Of a DNA stretch of 64,000 nucleotides, positions 1 to 8,067 are shown one piece after another. The DNA comes from Flavobacteriales bacterium. GTDB taxonomy: Bacteria > Bacteroidota > Bacteroidia > UBA10329. Made by a program: the position numbers and the translations under genes. Location: NCBI GenBank assembly GCA_020635495.1, contig JACJZQ010000009.1:98080-162079 (forward strand), in the 5' to 3' direction. Numbering within the stretch: position 1 is the first letter of the stretch; every line of letters begins with the position of its first letter. The notes under the pieces were generated by a model. That model was not told where the DNA came from. It was given only the letters and a program-made list of their open reading frames with translations, and did no database searches.

Positions 1-242
1 TTCAATTCTATAATGACCTTGTCTTCAACGATAATATCAGCGTAATACTCACCAACCTCTTCTTGATCGTAGTAAACCTTAATTGGAAATTGAGCCGAAC
101 AGTTTAATCCAACCGATTGCAATTCAATCAGCAAAGCGCGTTCATAGACCTTTTCTAAAAATCCAGACCCAAGTGTGTTATACACTTTGAAAAAACATTC
201 AAGTATGGTTCCTGTAATTTCCGAATGAAGCAGATTACTCAT
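1..242 (-). CDS. GxxExxY family protein (3' end beyond window)
   Basis: The minus strand is open from an ATG at 242 to the left edge, giving the first 80 residues. The start MSNLLHSEITGTILECFFKV is followed by GSGFLEKVYERAL, the GxxExxY signature that names this family. A tail with an acidic YYADIIVEDKVIIEL strand fits the PD-(D/E)XK nuclease-like core usually predicted for it. The function of the family is unknown. The gene follows acetyl-CoA synthetase on the same strand, and the 41-base gap is filled by degenerate ACGCGGAT-type words of the kind often seen in front of such genes, so it may be a mobile cassette rather than an acs partner. The C-terminus is not visible. Confidence 0.85.
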   Translation of the reverse strand, partial: MSNLLHSEITGTILECFFKVYNTLGSGFLEKVYERALLIELQSVGLNCSAQFPIKVYYDQEEVGEYYADIIVEDKVIIEL

Positions 243-285
243 TTTTCTCCGCGTTAATCCATCAGGTCCGTGTCATCCGCGTTCT
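243..285 (-). repeat. Short ACGCGGAT/ACACGGA-type repeat leader before the GxxExxY gene
   Basis: Read on the minus strand, this interval contains AACGCGGATGACACGGA, then GATGGATTAACGCGGAG, immediately before the GxxExxY ATG. The word ACGCGGA occurs twice and the variant ACACGGA once. The acs stop codon (284-286) touches the first word. From memory, GxxExxY genes in many unrelated genomes carry similar leaders; that association is not tested here. Confidence 0.55.
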
Positions 286-2182
286 ATAACCCTGCGCCAA
301 TTTTAATTTCGTCAACCACCGATGGGTCGAGCAAAGTAGAAGTATCTCCCAAATTCGAAACATCTCCTTCGGCAACTTTCCGTAGGATTCTACGCATGAT
401 CTTACCCGAGCGGGTTTTTGGCAGACCACTTACAACCTGAACCTTATCCGGCTTCGCGATAGGCCCGATCATTTCCACCACAACCGCATTTATTTCCTTT
501 AGGAAATCGTTCATGTTAGAGGGTGGATTATTGCAAATGACATAAGCATAGATGCCCTGTCCTTTGATGTCATGCGGATAGCCGACCACGGCCGTTTCCA
601 CCACATTTTGATGTTCATCGATGGCGGCCTCAATTTCTGCTGTGCCAAAACGGTGACCAGAGACGTTGATCACGTCATCTACACGGCCTGTAATTCGGTA
701 ATAACCGTCCTTGTCTCTTCGACAACCATCGCCTGTAAAATACTTGCCTTTGTAGGTTGAGAAATAGACCTGTTTACAGCGCTCGTGATCTCCGTAGGTT
801 GTGCGTAGCATACTTGGCCAAGGGAACTTCATGCAGAGGTTTCCTTGCACATCGTTTCCTTCAATTTCGTTGCCATCGGCATCAACCAAGCAAGGTTGAA
901 CACCTGGCAACGGAAGCGTTGCGTAGCTTGGTTTTAGTGGCGTAATTCCAGCCAAAGGCGATATGAGAATACCACCTGTTTCCGTTTGCCACCAAGTATC
1001 TACAATAGGGCATTTGCCCTTACCTATATGCTCATGATACCACTCCCAAGCTTCTTCGTTGATCGGTTCTCCAACGGAACCAAGAACTTTCAAGCTATCC
1101 AGTTTGTATGGTTTTACATAGTCTAATCCATGCGCTTCTAACGCTCTGATTGCCGTTGGTGCAGTGTAGAACAGATTGATTTGATGCTTGTCACACACAT
1201 CCCAAAAGCGCCCTGCATCTGGGTAGGTAGGGACACCTTCGAACATTACCGTTGTCGCTCCAGCGAGCAATGGCCCATAAACGATATAGGTGTGACCCGT
1301 GATCCAGCCAATATCTGCCGTGCACCAGTACACATCACCTTCTTGGTATTGGAATACGTTTCGGAAACTGTACTCGGCATAAACCATGTAGCCACCGCAT
1401 GTATGAACAACGCCTTTCGGCTTACCCGTTGATCCTGAAGTGTACAGCACGAAAAGCATGTCCTCGCTATCCATTTCCTCGGCAGGACAGTTGTCATCAA
1501 CCTGAGCCAATTCCTCCGTAAGCCACACATCACGACCTTCTTTCATGTTGACCACAGAACCGATCCGTTTCTGAACGATGCATTTCTGAATAGAAGGCGT
1601 GTTTTCCAAAGCTGCATCCGCAATTCCTTTCAGATCGATGGTTTTTGCTCCGCGATAAGCGCCATCACCTGTTACGATGATGTTGCAAGTGGCATCGTTG
1701 ATCCGGTCTTCTAGCGAGCGAGCAGAAAATCCAGCAAATACCACCGAATGAATGGCTCCAATTCTGGCGCACGCCAAGGTGGCAATGGCCAATTCGGGCG
1801 TCATCGGCATATACAGACAGACCCGGTCTCCTTTCTTGGCGCCATTGCGCTTCAGCACGTTTGCAAAAGCACAAACGCGGCTGTGCAGTTCCTTGTAGGT
1901 GATCTTCTCGGCTGTCTGATTCGGGTCGTTCGGTTCAAACAGAATGGCAACCTGATCGCCTCGGGTTTCCAAATGACGATCAAGACAGTTTTCCGTGATG
2001 TTCAGTTTTCCGCCCAGAAACCATTTTACAGAAGGGGTTTCAAACTCCCACTCCAGCGTTTTGTCCCACTTCTTTTTCCATTGAAAGGTTTCGGCTTTTT
2101 CGTTCCAAAAACCTTCAGGGTCTTCTACACTTCGTTTGTATTGTTCGCGGTATTCCGCAAGGGAATTTATCTTCTGTATCAT
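284..2182 (-). CDS. acs: Acetyl-CoA synthetase (acetate--CoA ligase)
   Basis: This 632-residue cytosolic enzyme activates acetate with ATP to acetyl-AMP and then forms acetyl-CoA, feeding the TCA and glyoxylate cycles. The length is close to the usual 640-650 residues. Visible signatures are the AMP-binding loop YTSGSTGKPKGVVHT near residue 247, the WWQTETGG adenine-binding motif, the hinge and C-terminal motif TGRVDDVINVSGHRFGTAEI, and the terminal PKTRSGKIMRR, whose lysine near residue 596 is the classic site of inhibitory acetylation. The start at 2182 gives the usual N-terminus with WNEKAETFQWKKKWD. A TAnnTTTG element lies just upstream. Identification is secure; acetate as substrate is inferred from family length and motifs. 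Confidence 0.97.
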   Translation of the reverse strand: MIQKINSLAEYREQYKRSVEDPEGFWNEKAETFQWKKKWDKTLEWEFETPSVKWFLGGKLNITENCLDRHLETRGDQVAILFEPNDPNQTAEKITYKELHSRVCAFANVLKRNGAKKGDRVCLYMPMTPELAIATLACARIGAIHSVVFAGFSARSLEDRINDATCNIIVTGDGAYRGAKTIDLKGIADAALENTPSIQKCIVQKRIGSVVNMKEGRDVWLTEELAQVDDNCPAEEMDSEDMLFVLYTSGSTGKPKGVVHTCGGYMVYAEYSFRNVFQYQEGDVYWCTADIGWITGHTYIVYGPLLAGATTVMFEGVPTYPDAGRFWDVCDKHQINLFYTAPTAIRALEAHGLDYVKPYKLDSLKVLGSVGEPINEEAWEWYHEHIGKGKCPIVDTWWQTETGGILISPLAGITPLKPSYATLPLPGVQPCLVDADGNEIEGNDVQGNLCMKFPWPSMLRTTYGDHERCKQVYFSTYKGKYFTGDGCRRDKDGYYRITGRVDDVINVSGHRFGTAEIEAAIDEHQNVVETAVVGYPHDIKGQGIYAYVICNNPPSNMNDFLKEINAVVVEMIGPIAKPDKVQVVSGLPKTRSGKIMRRILRKVAEGDVSNLGDTSTLLDPSVVDEIKIGAGL

Positions 2183-2204
2183 ACCCGATTTTTTGCGTGG
2201 GTAT

Positions 2205-2212
2205 CAAATATA
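2205..2212 (-). promoter_or_regulatory. Candidate -7 element (TATATTTG) for acs
   Basis: On the minus strand TATATTTG matches the Bacteroidota -7 consensus TAnnTTTG exactly and lies 23-30 bases before the acs ATG. No good -33 TTG was found at the expected spacing, so the call rests on the -7 element and position only. Confidence 0.4.
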
Positions 2213-2239
2213 GAAAATGCCGTAGGCCTAGAAGTAAAA

Positions 2240-3274
2240 CTAGTTTTTAGACTGTCTTCCGGTCCAGTAGAACCCTTCTGACGCGATGAATTTCAGCGAA
2301 ACTTCCAATCCACCTTGATATCCAGTGGCTTTTGACAGTTTGGAGACGTTCACGTCATAGCTTATTCCCAATCTGAACCAGAGATATTCCAGTGCTACAA
2401 TGGGCGTTATGGCATCTGCCCATCTGTACGTTGCTCCAATGCTCAGCGCACCTCCTTTCACAAAGCCTGTAACTCTTGCGGCATCGCGAAGCAGGAATCT
2501 ATACAACCCACCGAAAACGGCTTCTGTTGATGGGCCTTGCAATTGGAATAAGAACATGGGAACGATGTAACTTCTACCTGAACCCACTCCCATCATGGCA
2601 TCTGCATGCAGGGTCCACCGAATGTGCAGTTGATCGTCCTCTCCTAAATTGAACTTTTGTCTTGGTCTGTTGAGGTGGAAAATTCCTGTACCCGCCCTGA
2701 CCTTTAAGTCTCTGAAAGGTCCGATGCCCAAAGGCTGGTTCATGTTCCAAGCAAAACCGAATGATACATCTGGTGAAATAAAGTTGTTGAATTGATTGAT
2801 CTCGCCCGAGGCCATTGTTGGGTCATAGCCATCTCCGTCATACTGGCTGCCCCAAACTGCGTTTGACATGTCGATTCCTCGATAAAGGACTCCTCCCTGA
2901 ATTCCGGCAGTCAGAAAGTGCTCCCGAGTTAGGATCAAGGTGCTGGAAATACTCACCACTCCAGATGTAGTATGCATTCCGAGATCGCCAGCATCGTCTC
3001 TGTAAGCTGCCAAACCAACAGAAAGGTGGGCTTTTTTCCACTTCTTTTTTGTGATGCGGTGGTCGTAATTCAACCCGAATGTTCGGTAAGGCGCATCCAC
3101 ACTTGCCCATTGGTCTCGGTAATTCAAGTTAACCCGCGCAGTACCTTCAAAGACTCCTGTCTGTCCAGGATTGATAAGTTGCGGGGTTTCTGTAAACTGC
3201 ACGAAGTGAATGTCTTGTGCCACCGCACCTGCCGACACCAGCATGATCAACATGTATGTAAATACCTGTCTCAT
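2240..3274 (-). CDS. Type IX secretion system membrane protein, PorP/SprF family
   Basis: This 344-residue outer-membrane protein starts with the signal peptide MRQVFTYMLIMLVSAGAVAQ, followed by the typical PorP/SprF opening DIHFVQFTETPQLINPGQTG (usually QFxQxxxxxxxxNPAxxG). Alternating beta strands run to the C-terminus. The start at 3274 is preferred to the ATG at 3379 because it begins the signal peptide and overlaps the stop of the upstream gene as ATGA. Proteins of this family act as partners for individual T9SS type B cargo proteins (SprF for SprB). Its place directly behind a CHU_C cargo gene makes that cargo the likely client. It is the last gene of the collagen-like operon. Confidence 0.88.
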   Translation of the reverse strand: MRQVFTYMLIMLVSAGAVAQDIHFVQFTETPQLINPGQTGVFEGTARVNLNYRDQWASVDAPYRTFGLNYDHRITKKKWKKAHLSVGLAAYRDDAGDLGMHTTSGVVSISSTLILTREHFLTAGIQGGVLYRGIDMSNAVWGSQYDGDGYDPTMASGEINQFNNFISPDVSFGFAWNMNQPLGIGPFRDLKVRAGTGIFHLNRPRQKFNLGEDDQLHIRWTLHADAMMGVGSGRSYIVPMFLFQLQGPSTEAVFGGLYRFLLRDAARVTGFVKGGALSIGATYRWADAITPIVALEYLWFRLGISYDVNVSKLSKATGYQGGLEVSLKFIASEGFYWTGRQSKN

Positions 3275-4506
3275 CTCAACAGGGTCACGTTTCCTTTTTC
3301 GAGCACTTCTCCGCCAGAAAGAATGTAATAGACGAAGACTGCGCTGTTCATTGGTTTTCCGTTGAATGTGCCGTCCCAACCAACTTCCATGTCATCAGAA
3401 CTGAACACGAGATTTCCCCAGCGGTCATAGATCCGCATTTCGTAGTTGAACGGTTCTGTTCCTCTCGGTTTAAAGATGTCATTACGCCCATCTTCATTTG
3501 GTGAGAATACATTGGGAACAAACAATTCCGTTGCGAAAGCAGCCAGCGCCACTTCTTTAGAGGCGAAAGTGTAAACGGGTGTTTCAAACGATTTCAACTC
3601 AGGCCCAGAACCCAGCGTTGGCCCTTCAACGGTGCCAACATTATCACGCCAAAAATCGGTTTCGAGATGCGCGAGCGTTTCAAAGAAACCGTCTTCAATA
3701 TCATCATAGAACACGGTAATCTTTGCATCAGAAACACCATCCGTTCTCTCCATTTCATGGTAGAAAATGGGGTTGACGTAGAATAACTCCGGTCCTCGCT
3801 GTATCGAATTAGGAGTGGGCCCTGGAGCATACCGAACTTTGTAGGTGTTGTCTCCACCGAATGGTGCGATAGTAACGGGCCGAATTTTGAAATTGTTGAC
3901 CGTACTGCCGACCGGAAAATAAAAGTCGGAAGACCCTGCGGTAACTCGAGACAAACCGCCTCCTGCATCTGCACTGATAAAACCTTGATCATGAACTGCC
4001 AGCACGCTAGCTGCAGTTGTGTTTGTATGAAAAACCGTATTGGTGGCCGCACGCAGTTCGCGGTCGGTAAGGTCCAGTGTTCCTCCAGTAGAAATATCCT
4101 GCTGCATGTACTTGATTCCTCCACCTGTAAGTGTCAGGTCATAGAAGTTCAGCTGTTGATTCCCCGTTAGAAACTGAGCATCTCCGTACAGTTCAAATAG
4201 GCTTTGCCCCGGCTGCATCAACCCATTATTCTCCACATCATTCAAAACCCTGAAAATGCCTGAATTAGTTCCTCCAGAAAGAGTGCCGTCATTGATCACA
4301 TTCCCTTCAATAACAACCTCACCGGCATTAGAGAACTCACCGCTTTGGTTCTGTATTCCTCCTTCGGCAAAAATGACCTGACAGCCAGGGTTAATGCGAA
4401 TATCCGTTCCCTTATTGACCACAAACTCGGTCTGTGCCATTATGCTCAATGGCAACACAAAACATGCGATATGGAGAAACGACCTTCTCAATTTATCCTT
4501 CTCCAA
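3271..4506 (-). CDS. Secreted protein with T9SS type B sorting domain (CHU_C)
   Basis: The 411-residue product has a signal peptide ending near SIMAQ, a middle region of glycine- and asparagine-rich beta repeats (INPGCQVIFAEGGIQNQSGE and similar) that looks like a beta-helix or filament-type fold, and a C-terminal gliding motility-associated domain from about residue 328: FVPNVFSPNEDGRNDIFKP, then MRIYDRWGNLVF and WDGTFNGKPM. That module is the T9SS type B signal, which usually needs a dedicated PorP/SprF partner; one follows immediately with an ATGA overlap. The start overlaps the end of the large collagen-like gene by 19 bases. The role as surface adhesin or anchor for the collagen fibres is inferred. 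Confidence 0.85.
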   Translation of the reverse strand: MEKDKLRRSFLHIACFVLPLSIMAQTEFVVNKGTDIRINPGCQVIFAEGGIQNQSGEFSNAGEVVIEGNVINDGTLSGGTNSGIFRVLNDVENNGLMQPGQSLFELYGDAQFLTGNQQLNFYDLTLTGGGIKYMQQDISTGGTLDLTDRELRAATNTVFHTNTTAASVLAVHDQGFISADAGGGLSRVTAGSSDFYFPVGSTVNNFKIRPVTIAPFGGDNTYKVRYAPGPTPNSIQRGPELFYVNPIFYHEMERTDGVSDAKITVFYDDIEDGFFETLAHLETDFWRDNVGTVEGPTLGSGPELKSFETPVYTFASKEVALAAFATELFVPNVFSPNEDGRNDIFKPRGTEPFNYEMRIYDRWGNLVFSSDDMEVGWDGTFNGKPMNSAVFVYYILSGGEVLEKGNVTLLR

Positions 4507-6917
4507 AAAATAACTGCTACGTTATCTGGTCTTGTTTCACCTGCGGTTGAACCGGTTGAAGCTCCATTGACCGTAACATTCAGCGGATGCGTGTGGTCTG
4601 GAACCTGATGCTGATGGTCCGGTCCATTACTGGTTGCCCGCTCCTTTATCCAATGTCTGTGGGCATAGAAATCAGTCGCATGTTGGTGATTGCCGTCTGC
4701 GGTTATTGTATGATTATGGTTCATACAGCCGTCATTCAACCTTCCCATGAAATTTCCAACCGTTTCTCTACCGTCCCAAGAGTTGCCGCATTGAGACGGA
4801 TTATCATCGGCACTGATATTGGTGGCTGCATCAGAACTCAAATTGTCATCATACGGAATCCAAATGTTTCCGCTGAATGGGTTAGCACCAGAGGTGGTTC
4901 CACCGTGGCTATGGCTTCCCGCAACCGTGCTTAATCTGGTGGTGTAATCTATAGCTGTTCCATTTGGCCCACCCCACCAGAAGGTTCCATCAGAAATTGT
5001 GTTCCCAAGTCCATCGCCATTTCCTGAAGGGAAATCATACTGACGCGAATCGTCTGTACTCCACCATCCGCCCCAATTATGGATGTGTGCTCCGGATGCC
5101 GTGGTATTCAACACACCAGACCCAGCGGTAGAGCCCGTAACCCCATGCTGATGGTCTTGGAAAGCATCCTGCTGCACCGCTCCGGTCAAAGCCCCTGCTG
5201 TAGAAACATTGGAGCCACCACCTCTTGCCCGAATAAAACTTCCATTGCTGATATCAATAAACACCCAGACCGTTCCCGGATAGATCGTGTTCGGGTCTGC
5301 AGCCTGAGCCCATTGTATGTAGGTTGAGCCAATGGGAGGAGTGTTAATATTCAACCAAGCGAATCCGTTGTAAACCTCCATCGTTCCCAAGTCGGTGTTC
5401 CATCTCATTGAACCTGTTGGGGCTCCTGCCGGTCTCTGGGCAGTTGTTCCCGCAGGAACGCCAATGGCATCGGTGGTAGCAACTTCCAATGAGACCGTAG
5501 CAGTGGTTGTGCCAATTCCAATGTTATCTGTATTCGGATCATGAAACAGGTTGCTCGTAGCTACCCAATCCGTTCCGTTGTGATGCACCGTTTGGCCTAA
5601 TGTTCCTGATGTAAACGTGCCGGAAGGGCCTGTTGGACCAGTCGGGCCGTTAGCACCTGTGGGGCCTGTGGGTCCTGATAAACCTGTAGTACCAGGAGCT
5701 CCTTGAGGACCTGTTGGGCCTGGGACTCCCTGTGGACCCAAAGCTCCTGTTGCACCTGGAGGGCCCGTTGGGCCAACGTTTCCAGGTACACCATGAGCAC
5801 CCGTAGTTCCTTGTATTCCCTGTGCACCTGTTGCACCCTGAGGACCAGTTGGACCTATGCTTCCAGGTATGCCTTGCGCACCAGTAGCTCCTTGTATTCC
5901 CTGTGCACCTGTTGGGCCAGGAGGGCCCGTTACTCCCTGAGGACCCGGAATCCCTTGTGCTCCCGTTGGCCCAGGAATTCCCTGAGGTCCTGTTGGTCCC
6001 GTTGCACCTGGCACACCAACTCCATTTCCGGTTGGTCCTTGAATACCTTGAGGGCCAGTAGGGCCTGTTACACCTTGGGCACCAGTTGGTCCAACCGCAC
6101 CTGTTGCACCCTGAGGGCCAATCAACCCTTGAGAACCCGTTGGTCCCTGCGGACCAGTAGCCCCTGTAGGGCCTTGCAGCCCAATTCCTGTTGGACCTGT
6201 TGCACCTGTAAGACCTTGCGGACCGGTAGGGCCAGTGGGACCTGGCAATCCTGCTCCAGTTGGGCCTTGCGGACCGATGATTCCTTGTGGACCCGTTGGG
6301 CCTGTTGGTCCGGGCGCACCTGCACCTGTAGGACCAGGAGGTCCCGTTGGACCAACGCTTCCAGCAGCACCAGAAGGTCCGGTCGGTCCTGGAATTCCTT
6401 GAGGGCCTGCTGGTCCAGTTGGACCTTGTGCACCCTGCGGGCCAGTTGCTCCATCAACTCCTATCACGCCATTTGCGCCTGCCGGACCTGTTGGGCCTGG
6501 AGGGCCCTGTGGTCCGGTCGCTCCATCAACACCTTGAGTTCCATTGACCCCTGCTGGACCCTGCGGGCCTGTTGGGCCAGTTGGTCCGGCTGCACCTGGC
6601 AATCCTGCTGGACCTGTAGGTCCTTGCGGACCTTGGGGACCCTGTGGCCCAATAGCTTCCACCCATTGGGTTCCATCGAAGTACCAGAAGGACTGCGTAT
6701 CAAGATCATAGACCAGAAGCCCTGTTGCCGGATTGTTTATCGAAAGCTTTTGGGTGGTGGTCATTCTGGTTATGAGCAGCCCCATGTCGGTAGCTTGCAG
6801 CTCAAGAAGTGCAGACTGATCCGGGTTGAGCGTACCGACTCCCATATTCTGCTGCTGAGCCACCGAATTCAAGGAGGCTAGCAACATCAATATCACTATG
6901 AATCTCAATTTCCCCAT
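4488..6917 (-). CDS. Collagen-like protein with phage tail-fibre-like His-rich C-terminal domain
   Basis: 809 residues. Residues 1-21 form a signal peptide ending NSVAQ. Residues 24-89 form an N-terminal module (MGVGTLNPDQSALLEL ... RMTTTQ ... GLLVYDLDT ... FWYFDGTQWVEA) shared with the next two genes. About 114 uninterrupted-looking Gly-X-Y triplets, mostly GPTGPQ and GPTGAQ, span residues 90-432. The C-terminal part contains ADPNTIYPGTVWVFID, eight HxH motifs (HQH, HIH, HSH, HNH, HQH, HRH, HQH, HTH) and ends GETRPDNVAVIFWRRIN. These match the baseplate-proximal, metal-binding needle and terminal strand of T4 gp12/gp37-type fibres. No T9SS sorting domain is visible. The product is predicted to be a trimeric surface stalk with a receptor-binding tip. 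Confidence 0.85.
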   Translation of the reverse strand: MGKLRFIVILMLLASLNSVAQQQNMGVGTLNPDQSALLELQATDMGLLITRMTTTQKLSINNPATGLLVYDLDTQSFWYFDGTQWVEAIGPQGPQGPQGPTGPAGLPGAAGPTGPTGPQGPAGVNGTQGVDGATGPQGPPGPTGPAGANGVIGVDGATGPQGAQGPTGPAGPQGIPGPTGPSGAAGSVGPTGPPGPTGAGAPGPTGPTGPQGIIGPQGPTGAGLPGPTGPTGPQGLTGATGPTGIGLQGPTGATGPQGPTGSQGLIGPQGATGAVGPTGAQGVTGPTGPQGIQGPTGNGVGVPGATGPTGPQGIPGPTGAQGIPGPQGVTGPPGPTGAQGIQGATGAQGIPGSIGPTGPQGATGAQGIQGTTGAHGVPGNVGPTGPPGATGALGPQGVPGPTGPQGAPGTTGLSGPTGPTGANGPTGPTGPSGTFTSGTLGQTVHHNGTDWVATSNLFHDPNTDNIGIGTTTATVSLEVATTDAIGVPAGTTAQRPAGAPTGSMRWNTDLGTMEVYNGFAWLNINTPPIGSTYIQWAQAADPNTIYPGTVWVFIDISNGSFIRARGGGSNVSTAGALTGAVQQDAFQDHQHGVTGSTAGSGVLNTTASGAHIHNWGGWWSTDDSRQYDFPSGNGDGLGNTISDGTFWWGGPNGTAIDYTTRLSTVAGSHSHGGTTSGANPFSGNIWIPYDDNLSSDAATNISADDNPSQCGNSWDGRETVGNFMGRLNDGCMNHNHTITADGNHQHATDFYAHRHWIKERATSNGPDHQHQVPDHTHPLNVTVNGASTGSTAGETRPDNVAVIFWRRIN

Positions 6918-6918
6918 G

Positions 6919-8067
6919 CTAAAAACCAGTACCTCCTCCGTTTGAACTTGCTGGGCGCTGATCGTCCGTCATTTCCAATTTCACGAAAAGCACATCAACA
7001 CTCCAATCTTCTGAGTCAGCCCCTTCATTATCACCTTTGAACCACCACGTTCCACCACTTGCATACATCCGCGAACGGGTTGATTCTGAGCGTTCATTTG
7101 CAGTTGGGTAAAAGCCAGCTATCCAAGCAATGTAGTCATTTGTGGAGACGCCTGTATTTCTGTTCGGATTGTCGCAGTTGTTACAGTAGAATCGTCTAAG
7201 CAAGAAGGGTTTTGAGCCATCAACCCAAACATTGCCATTTCCTAAAACCCTCATTCTTTCCAGACCGTTCGTAGATACTTTCAGGTCTTGATTATCGATT
7301 GTACCCAAATAATCAGCTGCTGGATTGGTACCGCCATTTCCATTCAACAACCAGGCTGCATGTTGCGAATTCAAGGTTGATTGAGGGTCGGTTACCGAAA
7401 GCACTCCGGTATTTACAAAATCAATGGATGTATTAAAACTTGGTGGGCCCATTGGGCCAGTCGGTCCAGCAATTCCTTGCAATCCTTGAGGTCCAATAGT
7501 GCCAGTTGCCCCTACTGCTCCTTGAGCACCGGTTGTTCCAATAATTCCGGTGGGACCTAATACTCCTGGTGGGCCCTGTACGCCAGTTGGTCCGACCAAA
7601 CCCTGGGGGCCTGTGTTTCCTGTTACGCCATTAACACCAATTGCACCCTGTGTACCAATCGGACCTGCAGGTCCCTGAGGTCCTTGAGAACCCGTAATTC
7701 CCACAACACCAACTGCGCCAACAATATTGGATGGTTGCCCAGTTGGTCCTTGCGGTCCAGTTGGACCCACTGGACCTGTATTACCAATAGGTCCCTGCGC
7801 ACCCATCGGACCAAATGGTTGCACCCATTGAACACCATCGAAATACCAGAACCCACCTGTGGTGATGTCGAAAACCAGCAAACCATTGGTTGGGTTAGGA
7901 ATCATCTGGCGTTGTGCGCTGGTCATCCTTGGAATAAGAACGCCTTTATTCTGCGTGTTCAACTCAAGCTGAGCCGAAGGATCCGGGTTGAGAGTTCCTA
8001 CCCCAACACGTTGCTGGGCAAATGAATGGCTTACAACCAAGACCAATATGAGGGACAACGTTCGCAT
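6919..8067 (-). CDS. Collagen-like surface protein, paralogue 2
   Basis: This 382-residue protein has a signal peptide ending SHSFAQ, the shared N-terminal module (VGVGTLNPDPSAQLEL to FWYFDGVQWVQ), Gly-X-Y triplets from residue 86 to about 209, and a C-terminal region of about 170 residues closely related to that of the next gene upstream in the operon. That region holds TIDNQDLKVSTNGLERMRVL, a CNNCDNPNRNTGVST segment with a CxxC motif, GGTWWFKGD, and the final ASSNGGGTGF. I recognise no named family for it. Its start codon overlaps the previous stop (TGATG at 8065-8069), and its TAG stop is one base before the ATG of the 809-residue gene, so the genes are probably translationally coupled. 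Confidence 0.85.
   Translation of the reverse strand: MRTLSLILVLVVSHSFAQQRVGVGTLNPDPSAQLELNTQNKGVLIPRMTSAQRQMIPNPTNGLLVFDITTGGFWYFDGVQWVQPFGPMGAQGPIGNTGPVGPTGPQGPTGQPSNIVGAVGVVGITGSQGPQGPAGPIGTQGAIGVNGVTGNTGPQGLVGPTGVQGPPGVLGPTGIIGTTGAQGAVGATGTIGPQGLQGIAGPTGPMGPPSFNTSIDFVNTGVLSVTDPQSTLNSQHAAWLLNGNGGTNPAADYLGTIDNQDLKVSTNGLERMRVLGNGNVWVDGSKPFLLRRFYCNNCDNPNRNTGVSTNDYIAWIAGFYPTANERSESTRSRMYASGGTWWFKGDNEGADSEDWSVDVLFVKLEMTDDQRPASSNGGGTGF

Noticed and set aside
1748..2281. Plus-strand frame of 177 codons across the acs start
   Set aside because: Antisense to acs, with no recognisable features and covering the acs promoter.
5620..6650. Short repeated DNA words resembling a CRISPR array
   Set aside because: The period is a multiple of 9 bases with no unique spacers; it is simply the collagen Gly-X-Y coding repeat.
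5703..6881. Long plus-strand frame (392 codons) rich in Cys, Trp, Ser and Arg
   Set aside because: It is the antisense of the Gly-X-Y region; the repetitive GC-rich codons keep the opposite frame open. The composition is implausible for a protein.
4488..6917. Prophage remnant
   Set aside because: Only the fibre-tip-like domain suggests phage; there are no capsid, tail, integrase or lysis genes nearby, and the gene has a signal peptide and sits in a T9SS-linked operon.
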